Source: Methylobacterium sp. Leaf104 (lineage in GTDB: Bacteria; Pseudomonadota; Alphaproteobacteria; Rhizobiales; Beijerinckiaceae). Taken from it: a stretch of 64,000 nt of DNA. The position numbers and the translations under genes were made by a program. Each line of letters starts with the position of its first letter. The stretch's first letter is position 1. Shown here piece by piece: positions 42,450 to 54,750 of the stretch. The stretch is from contig NZ_LMMZ01000037.1 in the NCBI RefSeq assembly GCF_001422885.1, positions 250,105 to 314,104 of the forward strand, in the 5' to 3' direction. The notes below the pieces were generated by a model. That model had not been told where the DNA came from, made no database searches, and saw nothing but the letters and a program-made list of their open reading frames with translations.

Positions 42450-43925
42450 GTGATTTCCCTCGCAAAACGAATGGTTCGGAATGAATTTTCCATCGTTATG
42501 GTGGGCCAGGTTGTCCAGCTTGTCTTGACCTTTGGAACATCGCTCATCATCGCTCGGACGATCGGTGCCGAGGGTTATGGTCTAATCAATCTCGCGCGAA
42601 GTATCGCCATGGTTCCGGCGATGATCGCACCCCTCGGTCTCGACATCGCTCTGCTGAAATTCTGTGGACGCACCGATTCCGCCGATCCAGTGGCCCAGGC
42701 CGTCGTCCGGCAGCTCAGACTGACGGCTGCACTACTGAATATCGGCGTGATGCTCGCGGTCGTCGCGGCCGCGCTAGGCTCGGCATTCGTGAGCTCGTTC
42801 GGTCACCCCGGCCTCGATACCATCATGCTGGTGACCATCCTGACCCTTCCCTTCGCCGGCGATCTCAGCATCCTTGGCGCCCTCTACAAGGCGCGCGGCG
42901 AACCCGCCCGGTATGCGATCTTCTACTATATCGGTCAGTCGGTGCTGCGGGTGCTGATGATCGGTCCGGTGCTCCTCTTTTGGCCAAGCACCCTCGCCGT
43001 CGCCTTCGTCAACACGGCGCAGATCATCATGACGCAATGCCTCTGCTTCATCGACGAGCGACGGCGGCACGGACGGCGCCCGACCTCCGGCGGGACCGCC
43101 GACAGGGTCGTCGTCCGAGCCGAGTACTGGCGCGTCTCGCGCGAGGCGATCTGGATGTGCGCGTCCATCGTCGTCTATGGAACGATGCGCCTCGCCGACA
43201 TCCTCGTGCTCGGCTTCTATGCCGACACGGCGAGCATCGGCGAATACGCAGCCCTCTCGACCGTCGCGCAGCTCATCGTTTTCTGGTCGGTGGCCGGCAG
43301 TCAGACGCTCGGACCGCGCATCGCCAACTTCTATCATCAGGGCGACCTGGACAGCCTCAAGCGGGAACTGAGTCGCTACATCCGCCATGCCTCGATCGTC
43401 TCGAGCTTCATGTTCGCCGGACTCGCCGTCTTCGGTGACCGGCTCGATCTGATCTTTGGAAAGGCCTTTCACTTCGACCCGGTCGTCTGCTTCATGCTGC
43501 CGCTGGCGTTTCTCCTCAGCGCCACCCTCGCTCCGATGGGCTACGCGCTATCGATGACGGGCCATCATCGCCAGGAGAATGCCATCCTCGGCAGCGGGGC
43601 GCTGGTGCTCGTCGTCGCGCTGCTCATCCTGGTCCCACGCTACGGGCAGATCGGCGCCGCGAGTTCCGTCGTGGTCGCGTTCGGCCTCGTGAACGTCGTA
43701 CGCTTCGTCTACACCGCCCGCCTTCATGGGTTCATCCCGGGCCGGGCCGCCGACCTCATGCCGCCCTTCGTGGGCCTGGCGCTCGCCTTCGTCGCGCGTG
43801 AGATCGGCAACGTGTTCGGCGGACACGACTTCCCGACGACCATCGGATCCTCGGCCCTCTTCATCCTGCTCTACGCCGCCGTCTATCGGTCGGAACTGCC
43901 GCTTCGACGGTTCAAGAAGACCTAG
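42450..43925 (+). CDS. Polysaccharide (O-antigen/Wzx-type) flippase
   Basis: A 491-residue integral membrane protein with about 12-14 helices, of the MATE/MOP superfamily polysaccharide transporter type. It begins NEFSIVMVGQVVQLVLTFGT, then ARTIGAEGYGLINLARSIA, and has conserved loops such as DILVLGFYADTASIGEYAAL. The GTG at 42450 follows GGAG at 8 bases; an ATG at 42384 would add 22 residues with no clear ribosome-binding site. The 5' part is richer in A/T than neighbours. No glycosyltransferases are nearby, which is unusual for this family. Confidence 0.85.
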   Translation: MISLAKRMVRNEFSIVMVGQVVQLVLTFGTSLIIARTIGAEGYGLINLARSIAMVPAMIAPLGLDIALLKFCGRTDSADPVAQAVVRQLRLTAALLNIGVMLAVVAAALGSAFVSSFGHPGLDTIMLVTILTLPFAGDLSILGALYKARGEPARYAIFYYIGQSVLRVLMIGPVLLFWPSTLAVAFVNTAQIIMTQCLCFIDERRRHGRRPTSGGTADRVVVRAEYWRVSREAIWMCASIVVYGTMRLADILVLGFYADTASIGEYAALSTVAQLIVFWSVAGSQTLGPRIANFYHQGDLDSLKRELSRYIRHASIVSSFMFAGLAVFGDRLDLIFGKAFHFDPVVCFMLPLAFLLSATLAPMGYALSMTGHHRQENAILGSGALVLVVALLILVPRYGQIGAASSVVVAFGLVNVVRFVYTARLHGFIPGRAADLMPPFVGLALAFVAREIGNVFGGHDFPTTIGSSALFILLYAAVYRSELPLRRFKKT

Positions 43926-44128
43926 ATTCGAGGGAGCCGGACTCGGGGACAGGGCCGGATGCAGACGCCGTGATGCCCGGTTAGGTCCCTGAGACCACCG
44001 GCTCTGCCCGGATCAGGACTCGCACCCGCTCCGGGTTAGGATCGCGGCGAAATTCGGGGGTTCCGGGGAGTTTCCGGGGATCAGCCTGAAGCTCGGCAAA
44101 GCCAAACCGGCTAAATCGTTGCTGGTGT

Positions 44129-44204
44129 TGGTGGGCGGTGACGGGCTCGAACCGCCGACCCTCTCCGTGTAAAGGAGACGCTCTACCAACTGAGCTAACC
44201 GCCC
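44129..44204 (-). tRNA. tRNA-Val (UAC)
   Basis: A 76-base cloverleaf on the minus strand: acceptor GGGCGGT/ACCGCCC, D arm GCTC/GAGC, anticodon loop TTTACAC with anticodon TAC between CTCC and GGAG, T arm with GGTTCGAGCC, discriminator A and encoded CCA. Confidence 0.96.
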
Positions 44205-44307
44205 GATTTGCTGCCCTGGGTCTCGCAGGGCGCGACGCTTCGTAACGGAAGCGCGGGACGGCACGCAACCCCCTCCTCCGGCAGCGACCGGGTCTGGGCA
44301 TGAAAAA

Positions 44308-44331
44308 GGCCCCGGCTCGTATGCCGGGGCC
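44308..44331 (-). terminator. Intrinsic terminator of lon
   Basis: A 9-base-pair stem GGCCCCGGC/GCCGGGGCC (44308-44316 and 44323-44331) with a 6-base loop, followed on the minus strand by TTTTT. It lies 27 bases after the lon stop. Confidence 0.88.
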
Positions 44332-44357
44332 TCGTTCAGATCAAGGTTGCATCAGCG

Positions 44358-46784
<2,427 letters not shown>

Positions 46785-46964
46785 ATCGGACTTCCTCATG
46801 ATGGACGCCGGGCAGCCGCTCCTCCTCCGGAGCAAGCATCCTGCCAGGGGCCGACCGGGCCGCGAGGGGGTCGGAAGTGTCTTGGGAAACGGTCTTGGAT
46901 TGTGCGGCTGGTGGCGGGACACCGCACCTCAGATGGTGAGCGTGCGGCCATCGCGCTGAGGCTG

Positions 46965-46993
46965 AGATGGAAATCGGGGCGGATGTTTTCAAG
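46965..46993 (-). promoter_or_regulatory. Heat-shock (RpoH-type) promoter for lon
   Basis: On the minus strand CTTGAAA (46993-46987) is followed after 14 bases by TTCCATCT (46972-46965). This agrees with the sigma-32 consensus CTTGAAA-N14-CCCCATNT at 13 of 14 defined positions excluding the first two C's of the -10, and lies upstream of a gene known to be heat-induced. The -35 sits in the loop of the clpX terminator hairpin. It would give a leader of about 170 bases. Confidence 0.6.
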
Positions 46994-47005
46994 CATCCGC
47001 CCCGA
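46974..47005 (-). terminator. Terminator hairpin after clpX
   Basis: A perfect 12-base-pair stem (46974-46985 with 46994-47005, TCGGGGCGGATG) around an 8-base loop TTTTCAAG, 37 bases after the clpX stop. On the minus strand TTTCC follows. It overlaps the lon promoter. Confidence 0.75.
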
Positions 47006-47042
47006 GGCTCAACCCAGACCTGAAGAGGACCCGACCCGGGCC

Positions 47043-48314
<1,272 letters not shown>

Positions 48315-48535
48315 ATCGGTCTCCGTTCGCGGGCATGGCGCCGGTCCGGGGCGCACACGCATCCTTCGAATTTAATGGCGTCCGCCTAAAGAAACAGTCA
48401 CCTGCGCGCATCTGCCGGCTTCGATCAGACTGGCGATGCAAGCACGCGACCGCGACGGGATCAAGGCGGGCACCGAAAAAGCGCTCCGCCTCGAAACGAC
48501 GCGCCGGGCCGGATGCCCGGCGGTCCCGGTCGGGA

Positions 48536-49168
48536 TCAGGCGGCGGCGGGCTCGGGCCGCTTCTGGATCACCTCGTCGATGAGCCCGAACTCCTTGGCGG
48601 CGTCGGCCGTCATGAAGTTGTCGCGCTCCAGCGCCTGGACGATGGTGTCGTAGTCGCGGCCGGTGTGCTTCACGTAGATCTCGTTGAGGCGCTTCTTGAG
48701 GGCCTCGATCTCGCGGGCATGGATCAGTATGTCGGTGGCCTGGCCCTGGAAACCGCCGGAGGGCTGGTGAACCATGATCCGGGCGTTCGGCAGGGCGAAG
48801 CGGTGGCCGGGCTCGCCGGCGGTGAGGAGCAGCGAGCCCATCGACGCAGCCTGGCCGACGCAGAGCGTGGTCACGGGGCAGCGGATGAACTGCATGGTGT
48901 CGTAGATCGACAGGCCGGAGGTCACGACGCCGCCCGGCGAGTTGATGTAGAAGGAGATTTCCTTCTTGGGGTTCTCGGCCTCGAGGAACAGCAGCTGCGC
49001 GACGATCAGCGACGCGCCGTAATCCTCGACCGGGCCGGTGAGGAAGATGATGCGCTCGCGCAGCAGGCGCGAATAGATGTCGAAGGCACGCTCACCGCGG
49101 CTCGACTGCTCGACCACCATGGGCACGAGCGCGCTGTTATAATAGTCGACCGGATCTCTCATCATCAC
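48536..49168 (-). CDS. clpP: ATP-dependent Clp protease proteolytic subunit
   Basis: ClpP is the serine protease barrel. The 210-residue protein contains INSPGGVVTSGLSIYDTMQ, GQAASMGSLLL with nucleophile Ser109, MVHQPSGG with His134 and ERDNFM with Asp183, a complete triad by alignment to the E. coli enzyme. Three consecutive in-frame ATG codons open the gene (49168, 49165, 49162), so the exact start is uncertain. It is preceded by tig and followed by clpX, the standard order. Confidence 0.98.
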   Translation of the reverse strand: MMMRDPVDYYNSALVPMVVEQSSRGERAFDIYSRLLRERIIFLTGPVEDYGASLIVAQLLFLEAENPKKEISFYINSPGGVVTSGLSIYDTMQFIRCPVTTLCVGQAASMGSLLLTAGEPGHRFALPNARIMVHQPSGGFQGQATDILIHAREIEALKKRLNEIYVKHTGRDYDTIVQALERDNFMTADAAKEFGLIDEVIQKRPEPAAA

Positions 49169-49236
49169 GTGCCCCAGCTACAAGGGGTCCGGCCGCGCCG
49201 CGAATCGGGCGCGCACCGGACGTTTCAGCGAACTAC

Positions 49237-49255
49237 GGCGATGGTGAACATCGCC
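49237..49255 (-). terminator. Weak hairpin between tig and clpP
   Basis: GGCGATG/CATCGCC arms (49237-49243 and 49249-49255) with a 5-base loop, 39 bases after the tig stop. No T-run follows, so termination is uncertain. Confidence 0.35.
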
Positions 49256-49293
49256 TTACTCTCGAGCCCGCCACCCTCGTGGAGCAGCCGGGC

Positions 49294-50742
49294 TCAGTCG
49301 GCCTTGGCGACGGCGGGCAGGGCCTCGTCGGTTCCGGTCGAGGCCGAGTCGTTGCTCTCGGCCTTCGTCTCGGACTTGCCCTCGGCACCCGCCTCGGCGT
49401 CGTCCTCGTCGGCGAACAGAGCCTCCTTCGAGACCGGCTCCTCGACCAGCTTCACCTGCGCGAGCACGTGGTCGACGACCTTCTCCTCGAAGATCGGCGC
49501 ACGGAGCTCGGCGAGGGCCTGGGCGTTCTTGCGGTAGAAGTCCCAGACCTGCTGCTCCTGGCCGGGATACTGCCGCACCCGGGCGATCAGGGCCTGGTTC
49601 ACCTCGTCGTCCGAGACCTTGATATCGGCCGTCTCACCGACCTGTGCAAGCACCAAGCCGAGGCGGACGCGGCGCTCGGCGATTTTGCGGTACTCCGCGG
49701 TCGCCTTCTCCTCGGTGGTGCCCTCATCCTCGAAGGTCTTCTCGCGGGACTTCAGGTCCTGCTCGACCTGGGCCCACACGGCTGCGAACTCCTGGTGGAC
49801 CAGGCTCGGAGGCAGATCGAAGGCGTACTTGGTGTCGAGGGCGTCGAGCAGGTCCTTCTTGAGCTTGCGGCGGGACTGCGCCTCGAAGTCGCTGCCGATG
49901 GCGGTCGAGACCGCCTCCTTGAGCTTCTCCAGGGATTCCATGCCGAAGGTCTTGGCGAGCTCGTCGTCGATCTTGGTCTCGCCCGGCGCCTGGATCGCCG
50001 TGACGGTCACGTCGAACTCGGCGTCCTTGCCGGCGAGATGGGCGGCGCCGTAGGCCTCCGGGAAGGTCGACTTGACGGTGCGCTTGTCACCGACCTTGGC
50101 GCCGACGAGCTGGTCCTCGAAACCGGGGATGAACGAGCCGGAGCCGAGTTCCAGGTCGATGCCCTCGCCGGTGCCGCCCTCGAACTCGGTGCCGTCGATG
50201 CGGCCGACGAAATCGATGGTGACGCGATCGCCGGTCTCGGCGGCGGCACCCTCCTCGCGGGGCGCGAAGGAGCGGTTGGAGGAGGCCATGCGGGTGATGG
50301 CCTCGTCGATCTCCTCGTCGGAAGGCTTGGCGACCTGCTTGGTCAGGCTGACATCGGACAGGTCGACGAGATCGAAGGTCGGCAGCACCTCAAGGGCGAC
50401 GTTGAAGGAGACGTCGTCCTTGGCATCGAGGGCGCGCTCGACGATCGACTTCTCGCCGGGAAACTCGATCTTGGGCTCCAGGGCGAGCTTGAGATTGTTC
50501 TCGGAGACGATCTTCTGGTTCGCCTCGTTGACGGCGTTCTGCAGCACGTCGGCCATGACCGAGCGGCCGTAGAGCTTACGCAGGTGCGCGACCGGGACCT
50601 TGCCGGGACGGAAGCCCTTGATCTGGGCCTTGTCCTTGAGAGTCGACAGCTCGCTGGTCAGGCGCTCCTCGAGCTCGTTCGCGGCGAGCAGGACCTGAAA
50701 CTCGCGCTTCAGTCCCTGGGAGAGTGTCTCGGTCACCTGCAT
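49294..50742 (-). CDS. tig: Trigger factor chaperone
   Basis: The ribosome-bound folding chaperone and prolyl isomerase. The 482-residue protein has the N-terminal ribosome-binding domain with the signature region KIKGFRPGKVP (here IKGFRPGKVPVAHLRKLYG). A central FKBP domain (DRVTIDFVGRIDGTEFEGGT; FIPGFEDQLVGAKVGDKRTV) and a C-terminal helical domain follow. The tail ends in an acidic, Ala-rich extension (DDAEAGAEGKSETKAESND). The ATG at 50742 starts with the conserved MQVTETLSQGLKREF. Confidence 0.98.
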   Translation of the reverse strand: MQVTETLSQGLKREFQVLLAANELEERLTSELSTLKDKAQIKGFRPGKVPVAHLRKLYGRSVMADVLQNAVNEANQKIVSENNLKLALEPKIEFPGEKSIVERALDAKDDVSFNVALEVLPTFDLVDLSDVSLTKQVAKPSDEEIDEAITRMASSNRSFAPREEGAAAETGDRVTIDFVGRIDGTEFEGGTGEGIDLELGSGSFIPGFEDQLVGAKVGDKRTVKSTFPEAYGAAHLAGKDAEFDVTVTAIQAPGETKIDDELAKTFGMESLEKLKEAVSTAIGSDFEAQSRRKLKKDLLDALDTKYAFDLPPSLVHQEFAAVWAQVEQDLKSREKTFEDEGTTEEKATAEYRKIAERRVRLGLVLAQVGETADIKVSDDEVNQALIARVRQYPGQEQQVWDFYRKNAQALAELRAPIFEEKVVDHVLAQVKLVEEPVSKEALFADEDDAEAGAEGKSETKAESNDSASTGTDEALPAVAKAD

Positions 50743-50916
50743 GGTCGTCTTTCCGCTGTCGTCCGTGTGATCGCGCAAATTCGGTTGGTTCCTCGCGGCC
50801 CGCCCCTGCGGGCTCCACGAGGTCGACGCCGGGATCGCGCGCCGCCGAGGGCCGGCTTCCTGCAGCGGGCCGGCCGGCCATCGCACTGAGCCAATCCGTT
50901 CCCGACGGCGATGGAC

Positions 50917-51001
50917 TGGTGCGGGCGGAGGGGCTCGAACCCCCACGTCTTGCGACACTGGAACCTAAATCCAGCGCGTCTACCAGTTCCGCCACGCCCG
51001 C
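50917..51001 (-). tRNA. tRNA-Leu (UAG)
   Basis: An 85-base class II tRNA on the minus strand: acceptor GCGGGCG/CGCCCGC, anticodon loop TTTAGGT (anticodon TAG) between CTGGA and TCCAG, a long variable arm (GTCGCAAGAC), T arm GGGGGTTCGAGCCCC, discriminator A and CCA. Confidence 0.96.
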
Positions 51002-51216
51002 AAGCGCCAACGCCCGGCGCGCTTTCCGCCGCCAGAGCGGGGTCCTATAGCACGCGCGCCACGGGTCGCAGCAAAAAAATCGGCGCGCTGCCAAGGATCG
51101 TTTCGGGCCACGGCGGCCGGCGCGGACGGCGATTTGGCGTCCGTCGAATCCGCATTCTACAAGCAGCGCCCGGACGTCTCCGCGACCGGTCCCGTCCTTC
51201 CCGACGCCGAGGTTTC

Positions 51217-52704
51217 ATGCCGCAAGGTCCCTTGCCGAAAGCCCGATCGCTCGTCCCGAACGATCCCGTCTCGGTCTCGCGCCGTGCCCTCCTCGGCGGT
51301 GTCGCAGCGCTGGCCCTGCTGCCGCGCGGCGCCCGTGCACAGGCGACGAAGCCACCTCCGGCCCCCGCCCCTCCCTCCGCGGCAAGTTCGTCCGCGGCGT
51401 CGCCCGCCCGCACCCTGACGGCGGCGCCCGGCACACTGCGGCTCAAGCCCGAGCCGGCCGCCCCGACCCCGGTCTGGTCCTTCGACGGCAAGACCGCTCC
51501 CCCGGTGGTACGGATCCGCCTCGGCGAGACGGTGCGGCTGAAGGTCGAGAACAGGACGGACAAGCCGCTCAGTCTGCACTGGCACGGAGTGCGCAACCAG
51601 AACCCGATGGACGGGGTCGGCGGCGTCACCCAGGCGCCGATCGCCCCGGGCGCCGACTTCACCTACGCCTTCGTGCCTCCGGATGCCGGCACCTTCCTGA
51701 TTCGCCCCCTCGTCGTCGGCGGATCGAGCGAGCCCTCGGGCCGGGGCCTCGCCGGTGCCCTGGTGGTCGAGGAGGCCTCACCGCCGGCCGTGGACCAGGA
51801 TCTGACGCTGCTGATGCAGGACTGGCGCCTCGACGACGCGAATACCCTGCTGCCCTTCGGCCAGCCGATCTTCGCCGCGAGCTCCGGGCGCCTCGGCAGC
51901 CTCGTCACCCTGAATGGTGTGCCGGTGCCGGCGCCGATCACCGCCCGGCCGGGCAGCCGCCTGCGCCTGCGCCTCGGCAACGTCTGCAACGCCCGTGGCA
52001 CCCGCATCCGCTTCGACGGCGTGAAGGTCTACGTGCTGGCGGTGGACGGCCAGCCCACCGACACCTTCGAGCCCCTGCGGGCCACGCTGCCCTTTCCGCC
52101 CGGCACCCGCTACGACCTGATGCTCGACATGCCCACCGAGCCCGGAGCCCAGGGCACGATCACGGCGCTGATCGGCAACGGCGTCGCCCTCGCGACCCTG
52201 GCGCTGACCGGCGAGGCTGCCCTGCCCCCGCGGCCGCCGATTGCGAAGATCGGTGACAACCCGCTGCTGCCAGCCGAGGTGAAGCTGCAGAACGCCGTCC
52301 GGCGCGACATCACCATCACGGGCGGCGCCCGGATCGACAAGGACAAGCCCGCCGCCGAGCCGACCTATTCCGGCGATTCCAACCGGGTCTGGTCGGTGAA
52401 CGGTGCGCCAGGCACCGCCGGGATGTCGCCGCTCTTCTCGGTCAAGCGCGGTCAGGTGGTGGTGCTGGCGATCCGGAACGAGACCGCCTTCCCGCAGGCC
52501 CTACACCTGCACGGCCACGCCTTCCGGCTGCTCCACCCTCTCGACGACGGCTGGGAGCCCTACTGGCTCGACACATTCCAGCTTCTCGAGGGCCGCACGG
52601 CGCGAATCGCCTTCAAGGCCGACAATCCGGGGCGCTGGCTCCTCGGTTCGACGGTGCTGGAGCGCTTTGACACCGGTCTCTGGACCCTCTTCGAAGTCAC
52701 CTAG
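51217..52704 (+). CDS. Multicopper-oxidase-like exported protein with incomplete copper sites
   Basis: A 495-residue protein with a Tat-type signal (VSRRALLGGVAALALLPRGA, SRRxLL motif) and three cupredoxin-like domains. The first copper motif is intact (LHWHG, His121 and His123), and so is LHLHGHAF (His430, 432, 434). The second motif (WxHxH, expected near 160-170) reads FLIRPLVVGG, and the final HCHxxxHxxxGM motif after NPGRW reads GSTVLERFDTGL. So type 1 and most trinuclear ligands are absent. It may be a structural protein like FtsP/SufI. It converges with nnr, overlapping by 8 bases. Confidence 0.85.
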   Translation: MPQGPLPKARSLVPNDPVSVSRRALLGGVAALALLPRGARAQATKPPPAPAPPSAASSSAASPARTLTAAPGTLRLKPEPAAPTPVWSFDGKTAPPVVRIRLGETVRLKVENRTDKPLSLHWHGVRNQNPMDGVGGVTQAPIAPGADFTYAFVPPDAGTFLIRPLVVGGSSEPSGRGLAGALVVEEASPPAVDQDLTLLMQDWRLDDANTLLPFGQPIFAASSGRLGSLVTLNGVPVPAPITARPGSRLRLRLGNVCNARGTRIRFDGVKVYVLAVDGQPTDTFEPLRATLPFPPGTRYDLMLDMPTEPGAQGTITALIGNGVALATLALTGEAALPPRPPIAKIGDNPLLPAEVKLQNAVRRDITITGGARIDKDKPAAEPTYSGDSNRVWSVNGAPGTAGMSPLFSVKRGQVVVLAIRNETAFPQALHLHGHAFRLLHPLDDGWEPYWLDTFQLLEGRTARIAFKADNPGRWLLGSTVLERFDTGLWTLFEVT

Positions 52705-54205
52705 GCCCCAGCAGCGCGCCGAGCACCGCCGGCATCATCTCCGGCAGGTCCTCGGCGATCAGGCCGGGGCCGTGACGCAGGCCGGCATCGCCGTGGAGCC
52801 AGACCGCCGCGGCCGCGGCCTCGAAGGGCGCCATGCCCTGTGCGAGGAGCCCGGCGATCAGGCCGGCCAGCACGTCGCCGGCGCCAGCGGTGCCGAGATA
52901 GGGCGTGCCGTGATCGTTGATGGCGGCCCGGCCATCGGGAGCGGCGATGACCGTGTCGGCCCCCTTCAGGACGACGACGGCACCGGCCATGGCGGCGGCA
53001 CGCCGGGCACGCTCCAGCTTGTCCGCCTCCGGATCGACCGCCTCCGTGCCCTCGAACAGGCGGTCGAACTCGCCCGCGTGGGGGGTGAGCACCGCGGCGG
53101 CCTCTCCGTCGGAGAGGTGCGCCGCCAGAAGGGCGGCCTGTCCCTTGAAGCTAATGAGCGCATCGGCATCGAGGACGAGGGTGCGCCCCGCCGCGGCGGC
53201 CACCGCCACCAGATCGCGGGTGGCCGCGCCGATGCCGAGGCCGGGTCCGGCCAGGACCACGTTGAGGCGCTCGTCCACGAGGAGATCGTCGAGGTCGTCG
53301 GCGCTGTCGCAGGCGCGCAGCATGATGGCGGTGCAGTGGGCGGCGTTCTCCGCCAGGGCCGAGCTCGGCGAGACCAGGGTGACGAGGCCGGCTCCGACCC
53401 GGAGCGCGGCGCGCGCCGCCATCCGGGCGGCGCCCGTGCGGTGGGCGGGGCCGGACAGGACGAGGGCGTGTCCGCGGGTGTACTTGTGGCTCGCCGCCGT
53501 GAGCCGCGGGAAGGCGGCGTTCCAGAGGCCAGGCCCGTTGCGCCAGAGCGGATCGGCCCCGGTGAGACCCGCCTCCAGGGCCCTCGCCCCGGTGCCGATC
53601 TCGGCCACGTGCAGGGTGCCGCAATGGGCGCGCCCGGGCTGGAGCAGGTGGCCGGGCTTCAGGGCCACGAAGGTGACGGTCTCGGTCGCCCGCACCGCGA
53701 CGCCGCGCACGGCGCCGGTGTCGCCATCGATTCCGCTCGGCACGTCGACGGCGAGGACAGGCGTGGACGATTGTCCGAGCCGTTCCACCAGGGCGGCGAC
53801 GTCGCCCGCGAGGTCGCGAGCGAGGCCGGCGCCGAACAGCGCATCGACGACGAGGCCGTAGGCCGCGAGGTCGCCGAGCGACTTGAGGTGGAGGACCGGG
53901 CCGGCCCAGCCCTTGGCGGCCTCCGCCGCGTCGCCGGACAGCGCCTGCGGCGGCACCAGCCCGGCGAGATCGACCGCATGCCCGGCCTCGGCGAGGCGGC
54001 GGGCCGCCACGTAGCCGTCGCCGCCATTGTTGCCCGGACCGCACAGGACCAGGATGCGACCGCCCTCACCGGCCAGCGCGCGGGCGCGCTCCGCCACGGC
54101 GGCGCCCGCCCGCTCCATCAGCGCGGTCCCGGGCGTTCCGCCCGCGATGGCGGCCGCATCGACCCGGCGCATCGCCTCGACCTTGAGCAGACGCAGGGTG
54201 GTCAT
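52697..54205 (-). CDS. nnr: Bifunctional NAD(P)H-hydrate epimerase / ADP-dependent dehydratase
   Basis: This enzyme repairs damaged NAD(P)H. The 502-residue fusion has an N-terminal epimerase domain (YjeF_N) with ILVLCGPGNNGGDGYVAARR and DALFGAGLARDL, and a C-terminal dehydratase domain (YjeF_C, carbohydrate-kinase-like) with LTPHAGEFDRLF, GADTVIAAPDGRAAIND and GTPYLGTAGAGDVLAGLIAG. ATG 54205 begins the family-like MTTLRLLKVEAMRRVD. It is divergent from glnB. Confidence 0.95.
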   Translation of the reverse strand: MTTLRLLKVEAMRRVDAAAIAGGTPGTALMERAGAAVAERARALAGEGGRILVLCGPGNNGGDGYVAARRLAEAGHAVDLAGLVPPQALSGDAAEAAKGWAGPVLHLKSLGDLAAYGLVVDALFGAGLARDLAGDVAALVERLGQSSTPVLAVDVPSGIDGDTGAVRGVAVRATETVTFVALKPGHLLQPGRAHCGTLHVAEIGTGARALEAGLTGADPLWRNGPGLWNAAFPRLTAASHKYTRGHALVLSGPAHRTGAARMAARAALRVGAGLVTLVSPSSALAENAAHCTAIMLRACDSADDLDDLLVDERLNVVLAGPGLGIGAATRDLVAVAAAAGRTLVLDADALISFKGQAALLAAHLSDGEAAAVLTPHAGEFDRLFEGTEAVDPEADKLERARRAAAMAGAVVVLKGADTVIAAPDGRAAINDHGTPYLGTAGAGDVLAGLIAGLLAQGMAPFEAAAAAVWLHGDAGLRHGPGLIAEDLPEMMPAVLGALLGPR

Positions 54206-54411
54206 CGCGGTGTCCTTCGCTGTTTCGCGCCGGGTTGCTCGTCTGAGGCTCACGAAACAGCCTCAGCTGCGCCATTCGCCCAAACGATTTGCGGTGCGTG
54301 CATATTCGTTGTGCAGTTTTCCGCCCTCACCGAACAAATCGGCGTGGCGAAGGCCGGACGGCGATGGTACCAACGATGGATCAAGAAGCATCGAGGTCAG
54401 GCCCGCCCGGC

Positions 54412-54750
54412 ATGAAGAAGATCGAAGCGATCATCAAGCCTTTCAAACTGGACGAGGTGAAGGAAGCCCTCCAGGAGGTCGGTCTCCAGGGCATCACCGT
54501 GATCGAGGCGAAGGGCTTCGGGCGCCAGAAGGGCCATACCGAACTCTATCGCGGCGCCGAATACGTGGTGGATTTCCTGCCGAAGGTGAAGCTCGAGATC
54601 GTCCTGTCGGATGCGCTGGTGGAGGGCGCCGTCGAGGCGATCCGCAAGTCGGCCCAGACCGGGCGCATCGGCGACGGCAAGATCTTCGTCTCGACCATCG
54701 AGGAAGCGATCCGAATCCGCACCGGCGAAACCGGGACCGACGCCATCTGA
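54412..54750 (+). CDS. glnB: Nitrogen regulatory protein P-II
   Basis: PII senses 2-oxoglutarate, ATP and ADP and controls glutamine synthetase adenylylation and NtrB. The product is exactly 112 residues, MKKIEAIIKPFKLDEVKEAL, with the uridylylation Tyr51 in YRGAEYVVDFLPK and the C-terminal signature GDGKIFVSTIEEAIRIRTGE. Upstream ATGs at 54364 and 54376 are in frame but give a non-family extension. glnA lies downstream, the usual partner, but 632 bases away. Confidence 0.97.
   Translation: MKKIEAIIKPFKLDEVKEALQEVGLQGITVIEAKGFGRQKGHTELYRGAEYVVDFLPKVKLEIVLSDALVEGAVEAIRKSAQTGRIGDGKIFVSTIEEAIRIRTGETGTDAI

Noticed and set aside
49279..50889. Plus-strand open frame of 536 codons over tig
   Set aside because: Antisense shadow of trigger factor, Leu/Gly-rich without domain structure.
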